Notes under the pieces: model-generated
The model's input: only the letters and a program-made list of their open reading frames with translations
The model's database searches: none
Told to the model about the DNA's origin: nothing
Shown: piece after piece, positions 35,063-43,751 of the stretch
How positions within the stretch are numbered: position 1 is the first letter of the stretch
Layout: every line of letters begins with the position of its first letter
Position numbers and translations under genes: made by a program
Source of the DNA: Oscillospiraceae bacterium
GTDB lineage: Bacteria > Bacillota > Clostridia > Oscillospirales > Oscillospiraceae
Assembly: GCA_017887695.1 (NCBI GenBank)
Contig: JAGHHM010000098.1
Span: forward strand, 1-43,751
Direction: 5' to 3'
Length of the DNA: 43,751 nucleotides

Positions 35063-35662
35063 ATGGGAGGAAAACGTGAGATGAGAAGGCAATGGAAACG
35101 GAATGCGGTGGTAGCCACAGTGCTGCTGTTTGTCTGCGCGGCGGTTTACCTCAACTGGCGCTATGCCGGGGAAGCGGCGGTAGACCAGGCGGCGGAGGTT
35201 TCGGCTCAGCAGCAGGAACAAAACGGTGACAGCACCAAGGTGCTGGGGGACGCGGCCTTGGTGGATGGCCAGGTGGTTTCCGGCCAGGAAGAGGACGCGA
35301 CTGCCGTCAGCAATTATTTTGATACGGCCCGTCTCAGCCGCCAGCAGTCCCGGGACAATGCCCTGAGCCTGCTGCGTGAGGCGGCGGAGCAGGAGGGCGC
35401 GGAGCAGGCTGCTGTGGACGAGGCCAACCAGACCATCCAGACCCTGGCGGGGTACAGTGTTCTGGAGAACCAGATTGAGAACCTGGTGATAGCCAAGGGC
35501 TATGCCGACTGCGTGGCTTTCATGGGGGAGAACGGCATCAGCGTGGTGGTTTCAGCGGCGGAGGATGGCCTCCAGACAGAGGATGTGGCCAAGATCACCG
35601 ACATTGTTCTCAGCGAGACAGAGTATACCGCCGATCAGATCAAGATCATGGAGGCCAATTGA
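35063..35662 (+). CDS. spoIIIAH: Stage III sporulation protein AH
   Basis: YFDTARLSRQQSRDNALSLLREAAEQEGAEQAAVDEANQTIQTLA. Confidence 0.93.
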   Translation: MGGKREMRRQWKRNAVVATVLLFVCAAVYLNWRYAGEAAVDQAAEVSAQQQEQNGDSTKVLGDAALVDGQVVSGQEEDATAVSNYFDTARLSRQQSRDNALSLLREAAEQEGAEQAAVDEANQTIQTLAGYSVLENQIENLVIAKGYADCVAFMGENGISVVVSAAEDGLQTEDVAKITDIVLSETEYTADQIKIMEAN

Positions 35663-35676
35663 CAGAGACATACATC

Positions 35677-35719
35677 CCGGCGCCGGAGGAGCAATTCTTC
35701 CGGCGCCGGGACTTTTTGC
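35677..35719 (+). terminator. Terminator after spoIIIAH
   Basis: CCCGGCGCCGGAGGAGCAATTCTTCCGGCGCCGGGACTTTTTG. Confidence 0.85.
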
Positions 35720-35761
35720 TGGGGGAAAGGATAGGAAATGAGCCTGCGGCAAAATTTCAGG

Positions 35762-35790
35762 TTGTATTTTATGGAATAAGGTGGTACAAT
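35762..35790 (+). promoter_or_regulatory. Sigma-A-like promoter of asp23
   Basis: TTGTAT-N17-TACAAT. Confidence 0.7.
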
Positions 35791-35835
35791 AGATGAGCCA
35801 ATTTGCTTACCTACTTTTGCAAGGAGTGTTAGAAT

Positions 35836-36177
35836 ATGGGCGAAAACAAAGATTATATGACGCATCCGGAGGAACTGGGCTGCATCCATATCTCCGAGGA
35901 TGTGCTGGCCACCATCGCCGGCGGCGCCGCCAGCGAAGTGGAGGGCATCGGCGGCATGATGAGCCTTGCCACCAAGAAGTCCAGCGCCCGGGGCGTTCGC
36001 GTTGCTGTGGATGAGGACGGGGCTGTCATCGACCTCTATGTGATGATTCGCTACGGCTATCCCATTCCCGAGGTAGCGGAGAAGATTCAGAATGCTGTGT
36101 CCACCGCGGTGGAATCCATGACCGGTTTTGCGGCCAAGGCGGTAAACGTCCACGTGGGCGGCGTCAGCTTCCAGTAA
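35836..36177 (+). CDS. Asp23/Gls24 family envelope stress response protein
   Basis: GCIHISEDVLATIAGGAASEVEGIGGM...VNVHVGGVSF. Confidence 0.93.
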   Translation: MGENKDYMTHPEELGCIHISEDVLATIAGGAASEVEGIGGMMSLATKKSSARGVRVAVDEDGAVIDLYVMIRYGYPIPEVAEKIQNAVSTAVESMTGFAAKAVNVHVGGVSFQ

Positions 36178-36230
36178 GGGAGCCCCGCCGGCGCTTCCCA
36201 TGCCGGCAGAGAGAGAAAGGAAGCTGTACC

Positions 36231-36743
36231 ATGATTAGAAATGTTGCGCGGGAGATCGCTATGCATCTCTCCTATGAGCTGAGCTTTACGGATCTGAGTG
36301 CCGATGAGCTGCTCAACCAACGGCTCAATCCTGACCGTTTTGACCAGCTGGCCCCGGAGTATGAGGTTTACGGCAAGCTGCCCGGCCCCAGCCAGCAGGC
36401 CTATATCCGTCGTGTGGTCAAGGGCATTGCCGAGCACGGCTATGAGCTGGATCAATATATTGAAAAGTATGCCGTGGGCTGGAAGTTTGAGCGGATCCCT
36501 CTGGTGGCGTCGGCCATTATGCGCCTTGCCATGTATGAGATCCTCTACATGCCGGAGATCCCCAACGGCGCCGCCATCAACGAGGCGGTGGAGATCGCCA
36601 AAAAGTACGAAAGCAGCGACGTGGTTCGCTTTATCAACGGTATCCTGGGCTCTTTCGTGCGCAAAGAGGCGGGGGATGTGCCGGCTGTCCAGCCGGAGAC
36701 GGCCCCGGTTGACGAGTCCCAGGACGACGAGGCCGGTCAGTGA
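36231..36743 (+). CDS. nusB: Transcription antitermination factor NusB
   Basis: RIPLVASAIMRLAMYEILYMPEIPNGAAINEAVEIAKKYESSDVVRFINGILGSFVRKE. Confidence 0.93.
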   Translation: MIRNVAREIAMHLSYELSFTDLSADELLNQRLNPDRFDQLAPEYEVYGKLPGPSQQAYIRRVVKGIAEHGYELDQYIEKYAVGWKFERIPLVASAIMRLAMYEILYMPEIPNGAAINEAVEIAKKYESSDVVRFINGILGSFVRKEAGDVPAVQPETAPVDESQDDEAGQ

Positions 36744-36754
36744 CCATAGCATCT

Positions 36755-36788
36755 GAGAGCGCACAGTTTTGTGCGCTCTTTTCTTTTT
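36755..36788 (+). terminator. Terminator between nusB and xseA
   Basis: GAGCGCACAgttttgTGCGCTCttttcttttt. Confidence 0.8.
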
Positions 36789-36806
36789 GTGCCGGGAGGT
36801 GATGGT

Positions 36807-38048
36807 TTGGAGCGGCATATTTTCACAGTGTCCGAGGTCAATGAGCTCATCAAAGCCATTCTGGATAACGAACCTTTGCTGGGGGACGTATGTATCCGGG
36901 GTGAGCTCTCCAATTATAAAATGTACCCTTCCGGGCATCATTACTTTACCCTCAAGGATGAGCAGAGTGCCATCCGCTGCGTCATGTTCCGGGGTCAGGC
37001 GTCCCGCCTGCGGTTCCGGCCGGAAAACGGAATGAAGGCCCTGGCCCTGGGCCGGGTGACGGTGTTCCCCCGGGATGGGGCCTACCAGCTCTACTGCAAC
37101 GAGCTGACCCCTGACGGCGTGGGGGATCTCCATGTGGCTTTTGAGCAGCTCAAGGAGAAGCTCTGGAAAGAGGGACTCTTTGATGAGAGCCATAAGAAGC
37201 CCCTGCCCCCCTATCCCCGGGCCATTGCGGTGATCACCTCCTCTGCCGGGGCGGCGGTCCACGACATGATCCGTATTCTTCGGCGGCGGTATCCTCTGGC
37301 GGCGGTAAAGCTCCTGCCCGTCCGGGTCCAGGGGGCAGAGGCGCCGGCGGAGATCGTGGGGGCCATCCGCTACGCCAATCGCTACCAGGTGGCGGATCTG
37401 ATCATTACCGGCCGGGGCGGCGGCTCCATCGAGGACCTCTGGGCCTTCAATGATGAGCGGGTAGCCAGGGCTATCTATGAATCCCAGCTGCCGGTAATTT
37501 CAGCCGTGGGCCACGAGCCGGATGTGACCATCGCCGACTTTGTGGCAGACGTCCGGGCAGCCACCCCTTCCCATGCGGCGGAGATAGCCGTGCCGGACCA
37601 GGGGGAGCTGCGGGAAAAGCTGCAAAGCGCCGGACTCCACATGACCCGCGCCCAGGCCAAACGGTTGGAGCTGCTGCGACGGCGGCTGGAAGCATTGGCA
37701 TCCAAGCGGGTGCTGACAGACCCCATGGCCGTCATTCAGGACAAGCGGATGCTCCTGGCTCACCTTCAGAAGAATTTGGGCTATGCCGCCTCTGCCCGGC
37801 TCACCGGGCCCCGGCAGCGGCTGGGGGCCCTGGCGGCGTCGCTGGACGCCATGAGTCCCCTGAAGGTTTTGGGGAGAGGCTTTGCCATGGCCACAGACAA
37901 CCGAGGACAGATTCTGCGGCGGGCTGGAGAAGCAGCGCCGGGCGACGGGATCAGAGTGACCCTGGCGGAGGGAAGCTTGGACTGCCGGGTAGAGAATGTA
38001 CACACGGAGGAGGATTCTCATGAGCGCGAAGAAGGAAAAGAGCTTTGA
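36807..38048 (+). CDS. xseA: Exodeoxyribonuclease VII large subunit
   Basis: FTVSEVNELIKAILDNEPLLGDVCIRGELSNYKMYPSGHHYFTLKDEQSAIRCVMF; TTG start with GGGAGG RBS. Confidence 0.95.
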   Translation: MERHIFTVSEVNELIKAILDNEPLLGDVCIRGELSNYKMYPSGHHYFTLKDEQSAIRCVMFRGQASRLRFRPENGMKALALGRVTVFPRDGAYQLYCNELTPDGVGDLHVAFEQLKEKLWKEGLFDESHKKPLPPYPRAIAVITSSAGAAVHDMIRILRRRYPLAAVKLLPVRVQGAEAPAEIVGAIRYANRYQVADLIITGRGGGSIEDLWAFNDERVARAIYESQLPVISAVGHEPDVTIADFVADVRAATPSHAAEIAVPDQGELREKLQSAGLHMTRAQAKRLELLRRRLEALASKRVLTDPMAVIQDKRMLLAHLQKNLGYAASARLTGPRQRLGALAASLDAMSPLKVLGRGFAMATDNRGQILRRAGEAAPGDGIRVTLAEGSLDCRVENVHTEEDSHEREEGKEL

Positions 38049-38256
38049 GGAGAACATTACCCGTCTGGAGGAGATCGTCTCTCTCCTGGAGCGGGGGGAC
38101 GCTCAGCTGAAAGATTCCCTGGCCCTTTTTGAGGAGGGGACAGGGCTGGTAAAGCTCTGCACCGCCATGCTGGACAACGCGGAGCAGAAAGTGGTGAAGC
38201 TCCAGAAGGGGAGCGATGGGGCGCCTGCAGAGCTGCCCTTTGCGGTGGAGGAGTGA
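38020..38256 (+). CDS. xseB: Exodeoxyribonuclease VII small subunit
   Basis: SFEENITRLEEIVSLLERGDAQLKDSLALFEEGTGLVKLC. Confidence 0.95.
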   Translation: MSAKKEKSFEENITRLEEIVSLLERGDAQLKDSLALFEEGTGLVKLCTAMLDNAEQKVVKLQKGSDGAPAELPFAVEE

Positions 38257-38262
38257 TTAGAT

Positions 38263-39135
38263 ATGTGCGCATTTCAGCTGCGATATGATACCTACCGTGC
38301 GGCGGTAGAGGAATACCTGGGAGGTTTGTTCCCTGGGGACAAGCCCTATGGCCGACTCCAGGAGGCCATGCGATACAGCCTCATGGCCGGAGGTAAGCGG
38401 GTGCGGCCGGTAATGGCCCTGGCTTTCTGCGACCTGATGGGTGGGGAGTGGCGGCGGGCCATTCCCTTTGGCTGCGCTTTGGAGCTGGTCCATACCTATT
38501 CCCTGATCCACGATGATCTGCCCTGTATGGATGACGACGACCTCCGCCGGGGCAAGCCCACCTGCCACAAGGTTTACGGTGAGGCTATGGCGGTGTTGGC
38601 AGGAGACGCTCTCCAGGCGGAGGCGTTCCGTCTGATTGCTTCGGCCCCCGGCGTTACCGACCGGCAGCGGGCAGAGGCGGCGCTGGTGCTGTCCCGGGCC
38701 TGCGGGGCGGATGGTATGGTGGCGGGCCAGACCCTGGATATGCTGGGCCTGGGCCGTAACCGCGGAGAGCTGGAGCTGCTTCATAGCCTTAAAACCGGAG
38801 CTATGATCCAGGGGGCGGCGGAGCTGGGCTGCGTAGCGGCCGGAGCGGACAGCCGCCAGCGGGAACGGGCGGCGGAGTATGCCCGGCATATTGGCCTTGC
38901 CTTCCAGGTCCGGGACGACATCCTGGATGTCATTGCCGACCAGAAGGTGCTGGGCAAGACGGTTGGCTCCGATCAAAGAGACGGTAAGACCACCTTCGTG
39001 GATCTCCTGGGCCTGGAGGACTGCGAAGCTTTGGTGGCCCAGGAGACAGCCAAGGCCAAGGCTGCCATTTCGGATCTGCCGGGCTGCGAATTTCTGCTGA
39101 ATCTGGCGGAGCGGCTGGCGGACAGGGGGAACTGA
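38263..39135 (+). CDS. ispA: Polyprenyl (farnesyl/geranyl) diphosphate synthase
   Basis: GGKRVRPVMALAF; LIHDDLPCMDDDDLRRGKPTCHKVYGEAMAVLAGDAL; FQVRDDILD. Confidence 0.95.
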   Translation: MCAFQLRYDTYRAAVEEYLGGLFPGDKPYGRLQEAMRYSLMAGGKRVRPVMALAFCDLMGGEWRRAIPFGCALELVHTYSLIHDDLPCMDDDDLRRGKPTCHKVYGEAMAVLAGDALQAEAFRLIASAPGVTDRQRAEAALVLSRACGADGMVAGQTLDMLGLGRNRGELELLHSLKTGAMIQGAAELGCVAAGADSRQRERAAEYARHIGLAFQVRDDILDVIADQKVLGKTVGSDQRDGKTTFVDLLGLEDCEALVAQETAKAKAAISDLPGCEFLLNLAERLADRGN

Positions 39136-39581
39136 TGATGGTGCGTTTCGGCATGCTGACAGGCAACGTCATTATTGACTGTGCCCTGCTGGCCTGGTTT
39201 TTGGCTCAGCTGATCAAAGTGATCCTGGAACTGGTGCTGCTGCGGCGGTTTGATGTGAAGCGGTTTGTATCCAGCGGGGGTATGCCCAGCAGTCACTCGG
39301 CCCTGGTGGTGGCTGCCGCCACCGCTATTGGCCGGCTTTACGGCTTTGACGGTCCGGCTTTTGCCCTGGCGGCGGTGCTGTCTGCTGTGGTGATGTACGA
39401 TGCCTGCAACGTCCGCCGCAGCGCCGGGGATACAGCCCGCCTGGTCAATCAGCTGCTGGAGCATGTGGAAAAGCTGACAGCGGAGGACTTTGCCGACGAT
39501 CTGAAGATCATCATGGGCCATACGCCCCTCCAGGTGGCGGCAGGGGCTCTGCTGGGGCTGGGAATCGGTTTGCTGGCTTGA
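39135..39581 (+). CDS. DUF212 / PAP2-haloperoxidase-related membrane protein
   Basis: RFVSSGGMPSSHSALVVAAATAIG...VMYDACNVRRSAGDTARLVNQL. Confidence 0.9.
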   Translation: MMVRFGMLTGNVIIDCALLAWFLAQLIKVILELVLLRRFDVKRFVSSGGMPSSHSALVVAAATAIGRLYGFDGPAFALAAVLSAVVMYDACNVRRSAGDTARLVNQLLEHVEKLTAEDFADDLKIIMGHTPLQVAAGALLGLGIGLLA

Positions 39582-39590
39582 TTTCCGGCC

Positions 39591-39619
39591 TTGACAAACG
39601 GTTCCCCGACGGATATACT
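39591..39619 (+). promoter_or_regulatory. Sigma-A promoter of the T-box transcript
   Basis: TTGACA-N17-TATACT. Confidence 0.85.
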
Positions 39620-39624
39620 AAACT

Positions 39625-39882
39625 GGAATATGGCTGTGAAGGGGAGCAGTACGCTTGGTGCGGATGCGCAGAGAAGGGCCGGTTTGGTGCAAGGCCCTGT
39701 GAAGTACCGGCGGAAGTCGCCCCGGAGCCCCGGCGGGAACGGGTGCGGTTTCATGTGCGCCCTGGTAGATGCCGGCGGATCTCCCCCGTTACCGGGAGCA
39801 AGGAGTGTCTCTGAAAAGGGAAATTCGGGTGGTACCGCGGATTTGATTCGCCCCGAGCCGTTGCGGCTCGGGGCGTTTTTTT
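39625..39882 (+). promoter_or_regulatory. T-box leader (tRNA-Val specific candidate) with terminator
   Basis: AGTA motif, GGTTTGGTGCAAGGCCCT, AAATTCGGGTGGTACCGCGG T-box (~39821-39840), terminator CGCCCCGAGCCGttgCGGCTCGGGGCGttttttt (39849-39882); candidate specifier GTC 39716-39718 or GTA 39704-39706. Confidence 0.9.
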
Positions 39883-39949
39883 ACGTGCAGTCCCAGGGGC
39901 GGACAATGTGCCATATTGCCGAGTCGTCCGCTCCAGAAAGGAGTCCTCT

Positions 39950-40513
39950 ATGACATTTACGTTCCACATGCCCGAGGGATATTCCACGGCAGACCTGGTG
40001 GCCCTCAACAAGGTCCACACCAGGCGGGGAAAGATCCGCCGCTGGCTGATACCGGCGCTGCGGGTGGTGCTTACGCTGGGCGGAATTTTGCTGGTGTTGG
40101 GCGCGGCGGTGCTGTTGGCCTACGGCTGGGCGGAGAATGGCCTTCTCATCTCCATTGTCGTATTTTTTGTAGTCGGTATCCTGTGGATCCTGATTGGGCT
40201 GTTCCACTACCGCATCAGCGCCTGGAACTCCCGGCGGCTGACCATAAGGGACCTGGGCAGCATCACGGTGACGCTGGGCGAGGAGGGGATCTCTGAGATC
40301 ACCGGCAAGGGCAGCGCTCTCCACCCCTATGCCGCCTTTGCGGGCGCGGCCTGCTATCGGGATATCCTCTTTTTGTTCCTGGACAAGAACCACGCTATGA
40401 TTCTGCCCTACGCTGCCATGACAGGCGGGACGGCTGCGGAACTGGAGGCCTTCTGGGCCCGGCACAGCAGCCTGCCTATCCAGCATTTTGATAACAAGCA
40501 ACACGCTGATTGA
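39950..40513 (+). CDS. YcxB-like membrane protein
   Basis: Two TM segments then YcxB-like domain (HPYAAFAGAACYRDILFLFLDKNHAMILPYAAMTGG). Confidence 0.65.
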   Translation: MTFTFHMPEGYSTADLVALNKVHTRRGKIRRWLIPALRVVLTLGGILLVLGAAVLLAYGWAENGLLISIVVFFVVGILWILIGLFHYRISAWNSRRLTIRDLGSITVTLGEEGISEITGKGSALHPYAAFAGAACYRDILFLFLDKNHAMILPYAAMTGGTAAELEAFWARHSSLPIQHFDNKQHAD

Positions 40514-40529
40514 TAAGGAGAGTCAACTG

Positions 40530-43175
40530 ATGAGACAAGAACTGCCAAAAACCTATGAGCCCCGGGAGGTAGAGGGTAAGATCTACCAGGCCTGGATGGA
40601 TGCCGACTGCTTCCATGCCGAGCCCAATCCGGACAAGAAGCCCTTCTGCATCGTTATGCCGCCTCCCAACGTCACCGGCCAGCTCCACATGGGCCACGCC
40701 ATGGACGCTACCCTCCAGGACATCCTCATCCGCTATAAGCGGATGCAGGGCTACGAGGCTCTGTGGATGCCCGGTACCGACCATGCCGGCATCGCCACCC
40801 AGATCAAGGTGGAGGAGGAGCTGCGCACCAAGGAGGGCCTGACCCGTTACGACCTGGGCCGGGAGAAGTTCCTGGAGCGGGTGTGGGACTGGAAGAACAA
40901 ATATGGCAACCGTATCGTGGAGCAGCAGAAGAAGCTGGGTGCCTCCTGCGACTGGGATCGCGCCCGGTTCACCATGGACGAGGGCTGTTCCAAGGCCGTC
41001 CGTGAGACCTTCTGCGAGCTTTATGACAAGGGCCTTATCTACAAGGGAAGCCGGATCATCAACTGGTGCCCTCACTGCGTCACTGCCCTTTCCGACGCGG
41101 AGGTGGAGTATCAGGATAAGCCTGGTCACCTCTGGTATATCCGCTACCCTCTGACTGACGGCTCCGGCGACCTGGTGGTGGCCACTACCCGTCCGGAAAC
41201 CATGATGGGTGATACCGGCGTGGCGGTGAACCCGGAGGACGAGCGCTTCAAGCATCTGGTGGGCAAGACCTGTATCCTGCCCATTATGAACCGGGAGATC
41301 CCCATCGTGGCTGACGAGTACGTGGAGCTGGGCTTCGGCACCGGCGCGGTGAAGATGACCCCCGCCCACGATCCCAACGACTTTGAGGTGGGTCTGCGCC
41401 ACAACCTGGAGACTATCCGCGTCATCGGTGACGACGGAAAGATCAATGAGAACGGCGGCCCCTACAACGGTATGGATCGCTACGAGTGCCGCGCCGCCAT
41501 CATCAAGGATCTGGAGGAGCAGGGCTACCTGGTCAAAACTGAGGATTACAGCCACAACGTGGGCACCTGCTACCGCTGCCACAACGACGTGGAGCCCCTT
41601 ATTTCCGCCCAGTGGTTCGTGAAGATGGAGCCCCTGGCCAAGGAAGCTTTGCGGGTGGTGAACGAGGGCGAAGTGAAGTTCGTTCCCGACCGCTTTGCCA
41701 AGACCTACACCAACTGGATGGAGAACGTCCATGACTGGTGCATTTCCCGCCAGCTCTGGTGGGGCCACCAGATTCCCGCCTGGACCTGCGCCGACTGCGG
41801 TCACATCACCGTGGACCGCACCGACCCCACCTGCTGCGCCAAGTGCGGCAGCAAGAATATTGAGCGGGACCCCGACGTGCTGGATACCTGGTTCTCCTCC
41901 GCTCTGTGGCCCTTCTCCACCTTGGGCTGGCCCGACAAGACCCCGGAGCTGGACTACTTCTATCCCACCTCTGTTCTGGTCACCGGCTATGATATCATCT
42001 TCTTCTGGGTCAGCCGCATGATCTTCTCCGGCTGTGAGCAGATGAAGAAGTATCCCTTTGAGAAGGTCCTCATCCACGGCCTGGTCCGGGATGACAAGGG
42101 CCGGAAGATGTCCAAGTCCCTGGGCAACGGCATCGATCCTCTGGAGATGGCCGATAAGTTTGGCGCCGACGCCCTGCGCTTCAACCTCATCACCGGCAAC
42201 AGCCCCGGAAACGATATGCGTTTCTACGTGGAGAAGTGCGAGGCTATGCGGAACTTCGCCAATAAGATCTGGAACGCCAGCCGGTTCGTGATGATGAACC
42301 TGACCATCGATGAGGTGAAGCTGCCTGAGAAGCTGGAGCTGGAGGACAAGTGGGTCCTCTCCCGGCTCAATACCCTCGTAAAGGAAGTCACCGAGAACAT
42401 GGACGCCTACGAGCTGGGCGTGGCCAGTGCCAAGGTCTATGACTTCATCTGGGATACCTACTGCGACTGGTATATTGAGCTGACCAAGGGCCGTATGCAG
42501 GCGGATGACCAGGCTGCCCGGCTGTCTGCTGAGAACGTGCTGTGCTACGTCCTCATCCAGATGCTCAAGCTTCTGCATCCCTTCATGCCCTTCATCACCG
42601 AGGAGATCTATCAGGCCCTGCCCCATGTGGCGGGGGAGGATGCCTCCTTCATCATGCTCAGCGACTGGCCGGTGTACGACGAGAAGTTCGCCTTCCCGGC
42701 TGAGGAGGCGGCCATGGAGGAGATCATGGATGCTATTCGGGCCATTCGTACCCGCCGCAGCGAGATGAACGTGGCTCCCGGCCGGAAGGTGCAGCTCACC
42801 ATTGCTACGGCCAAGGAGGATGTATTTACCGCCGGCGCCCCCTTCTTTAAGCGCCTGGCCGGTGCCACCGAGGTCCATGTGGTGCCTGCTGATCAGGCTC
42901 CCGCCTCCAAGGGCCAGGTGGAAGTGGTGACGCACTCCGCCCGGGTGTTCATGCCCCTCCAGGAGCTGGTGGATGTGGCTCAGGAGCTCCAGCGTATTGC
43001 CAAGGAGAAGGAGAAGGCTCTGGGCCACCTCAAGGGCATCGAGGCCAAGCTTGCCAACGAGGCCTTTACCTCCAAGGCTCCTGCCAACATTGTCCAGAAC
43101 CAGCGGGACCAGGCGGAGAAGCTCCGCTCCCTCATCGCCCAGCTGGAGCAGTCTGAGGCTGCCATGCAGGGCTGA
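40530..43175 (+). CDS. valS: Valyl-tRNA synthetase
   Basis: PPPNVTGQLHMGHAMDATLQDILIRYKRMQGYEALWMPGTDHAGIATQ; GRKMSKSLGNGIDPLEM; C-terminal coiled coil. Confidence 0.98.
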   Translation: MRQELPKTYEPREVEGKIYQAWMDADCFHAEPNPDKKPFCIVMPPPNVTGQLHMGHAMDATLQDILIRYKRMQGYEALWMPGTDHAGIATQIKVEEELRTKEGLTRYDLGREKFLERVWDWKNKYGNRIVEQQKKLGASCDWDRARFTMDEGCSKAVRETFCELYDKGLIYKGSRIINWCPHCVTALSDAEVEYQDKPGHLWYIRYPLTDGSGDLVVATTRPETMMGDTGVAVNPEDERFKHLVGKTCILPIMNREIPIVADEYVELGFGTGAVKMTPAHDPNDFEVGLRHNLETIRVIGDDGKINENGGPYNGMDRYECRAAIIKDLEEQGYLVKTEDYSHNVGTCYRCHNDVEPLISAQWFVKMEPLAKEALRVVNEGEVKFVPDRFAKTYTNWMENVHDWCISRQLWWGHQIPAWTCADCGHITVDRTDPTCCAKCGSKNIERDPDVLDTWFSSALWPFSTLGWPDKTPELDYFYPTSVLVTGYDIIFFWVSRMIFSGCEQMKKYPFEKVLIHGLVRDDKGRKMSKSLGNGIDPLEMADKFGADALRFNLITGNSPGNDMRFYVEKCEAMRNFANKIWNASRFVMMNLTIDEVKLPEKLELEDKWVLSRLNTLVKEVTENMDAYELGVASAKVYDFIWDTYCDWYIELTKGRMQADDQAARLSAENVLCYVLIQMLKLLHPFMPFITEEIYQALPHVAGEDASFIMLSDWPVYDEKFAFPAEEAAMEEIMDAIRAIRTRRSEMNVAPGRKVQLTIATAKEDVFTAGAPFFKRLAGATEVHVVPADQAPASKGQVEVVTHSARVFMPLQELVDVAQELQRIAKEKEKALGHLKGIEAKLANEAFTSKAPANIVQNQRDQAEKLRSLIAQLEQSEAAMQG

Positions 43176-43216
43176 GCCGCCAGCTGCGCAGCTGTCCCTT
43201 TCTGACAAAATGAATG

Positions 43217-43257
43217 AGCCGCCCCCGGGATTTGTCCCGGTGGGCGGCTTGCTTTTC
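43217..43257 (+). terminator. Terminator after valS
   Basis: GAGCCGCCCCCGGGATTTGTCCCGGTGGGCGGCTTGCTTTT. Confidence 0.8.
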
Positions 43258-43434
43258 CAGAAGATTTCTCCGGATACCCTCTTGCATTTTCCAAAGTGTA
43301 TGCTATACTGTTATTGACATATGTCAGAAATAACCGGGCAGGAACGGCCCTCTGAAGGGCTCCTTTTCGGAGCGTTTTGGTTGGAAAGGGCGGGCGCCCG
43401 GCTGACACAGGATCATATCAGGAGGAATATAGCG

Positions 43435-43751
43435 ATGCGTATTGCGGTAACGTACGAGGACGGCCAGGTGTTCCAGCACTTCGGCCATACGGAACAGTTC
43501 AAGATCTACGACGTGGAGGACGGCAAGGTGGTGAACGCCGTGGTGGTGCCCACCAACGGCAGCGGCCACGGGGCCCTGGCGGGCTTCCTGTCCCAGATGA
43601 AGGTCAACGCCCTGATCTGCGGCGGCATCGGCGGCGGTGCCCGGGCGGCCCTGGACGAGGCGGGGATCCTGCTCTATCCCGGCGTAGTGGGCCAGGCTGA
43701 CGCAGCGGCTGAGGCCCTGGCGGCGGGAAATCTGGTCTATAATCCCAACAC
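43435..43751 (+). CDS. NifB/NifX-type dinitrogenase iron-molybdenum cofactor biosynthesis family protein (3' truncated by window)
   Basis: MRIAVTYEDGQVFQHFGHTEQFKIYDVEDGKV...LICGGIGGGARAALDEAGILLYPG; GGAGGA RBS. Confidence 0.88.
   Translation, partial: MRIAVTYEDGQVFQHFGHTEQFKIYDVEDGKVVNAVVVPTNGSGHGALAGFLSQMKVNALICGGIGGGARAALDEAGILLYPGVVGQADAAAEALAAGNLVYNPN

Noticed and set aside
40476-43208. 910-aa minus-strand ORF opposite valS
   Set aside because: Exact antisense of a clear valS; low-complexity His/Gly/Leu-rich translation typical of GC-rich antisense frames.
1-43751. tRNA or rRNA genes, including a tRNA attachment site
   Set aside because: No cloverleaf or rRNA-like sequence noticed; integration is in a protein-coding gene.

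Overview
The window is a chromosomal segment of a high-GC, spore-forming clostridial Firmicute (Oscillospiraceae-like; inferred from gene content). The host backbone carries: a GH112 (lacto-N-biose/galacto-N-biose) phosphorylase with a TetR regulator; DUF4364; the complete spoIIIAA-AH operon with a sigma-E-like promoter; asp23, nusB, xseA, xseB and ispA; a DUF212/PAP2-like gene; a T-box-controlled YcxB-like/valS unit; and a partial NifX/NifB-type gene. A ~26.4 kb contractile-tail (PBSX/Xkd-like) prophage lies at about 3543-29994. It encodes a large serine recombinase and interrupts a cysteine-rich clostridial gene. The 5' piece of that gene is at 29989-30090(-) and the 3' piece at 2800-3543(-); joining them at a shared 2-bp GA/TC restores one in-frame ORF of ~279 aa. 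This resembles sporulation-gene intervening elements such as skin/sigK and SPbeta/spsM. The prophage has lost terminase and most of the portal through a deletion that fuses the N-terminus of a PcfJ-like protein in frame to the portal C-terminus. Its tail, baseplate, lysis and recombinase genes look intact. Other notable signals: a promoter-to-terminator antisense RNA candidate opposite the leader of the replication gene; 24-bp iteron-like repeats inside that gene; a GNAT plus 43-aa cargo operon between twin terminators; a membrane-anchored DUF4041/T5orf172 protein in the lysogeny module; three convergent overlapping gene pairs; a cluster of hairpins between head-tail genes; and a canonical -1 frameshift site in the tail chaperone. 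All calls come from reading the sequence and supplied translations; no database search was run.
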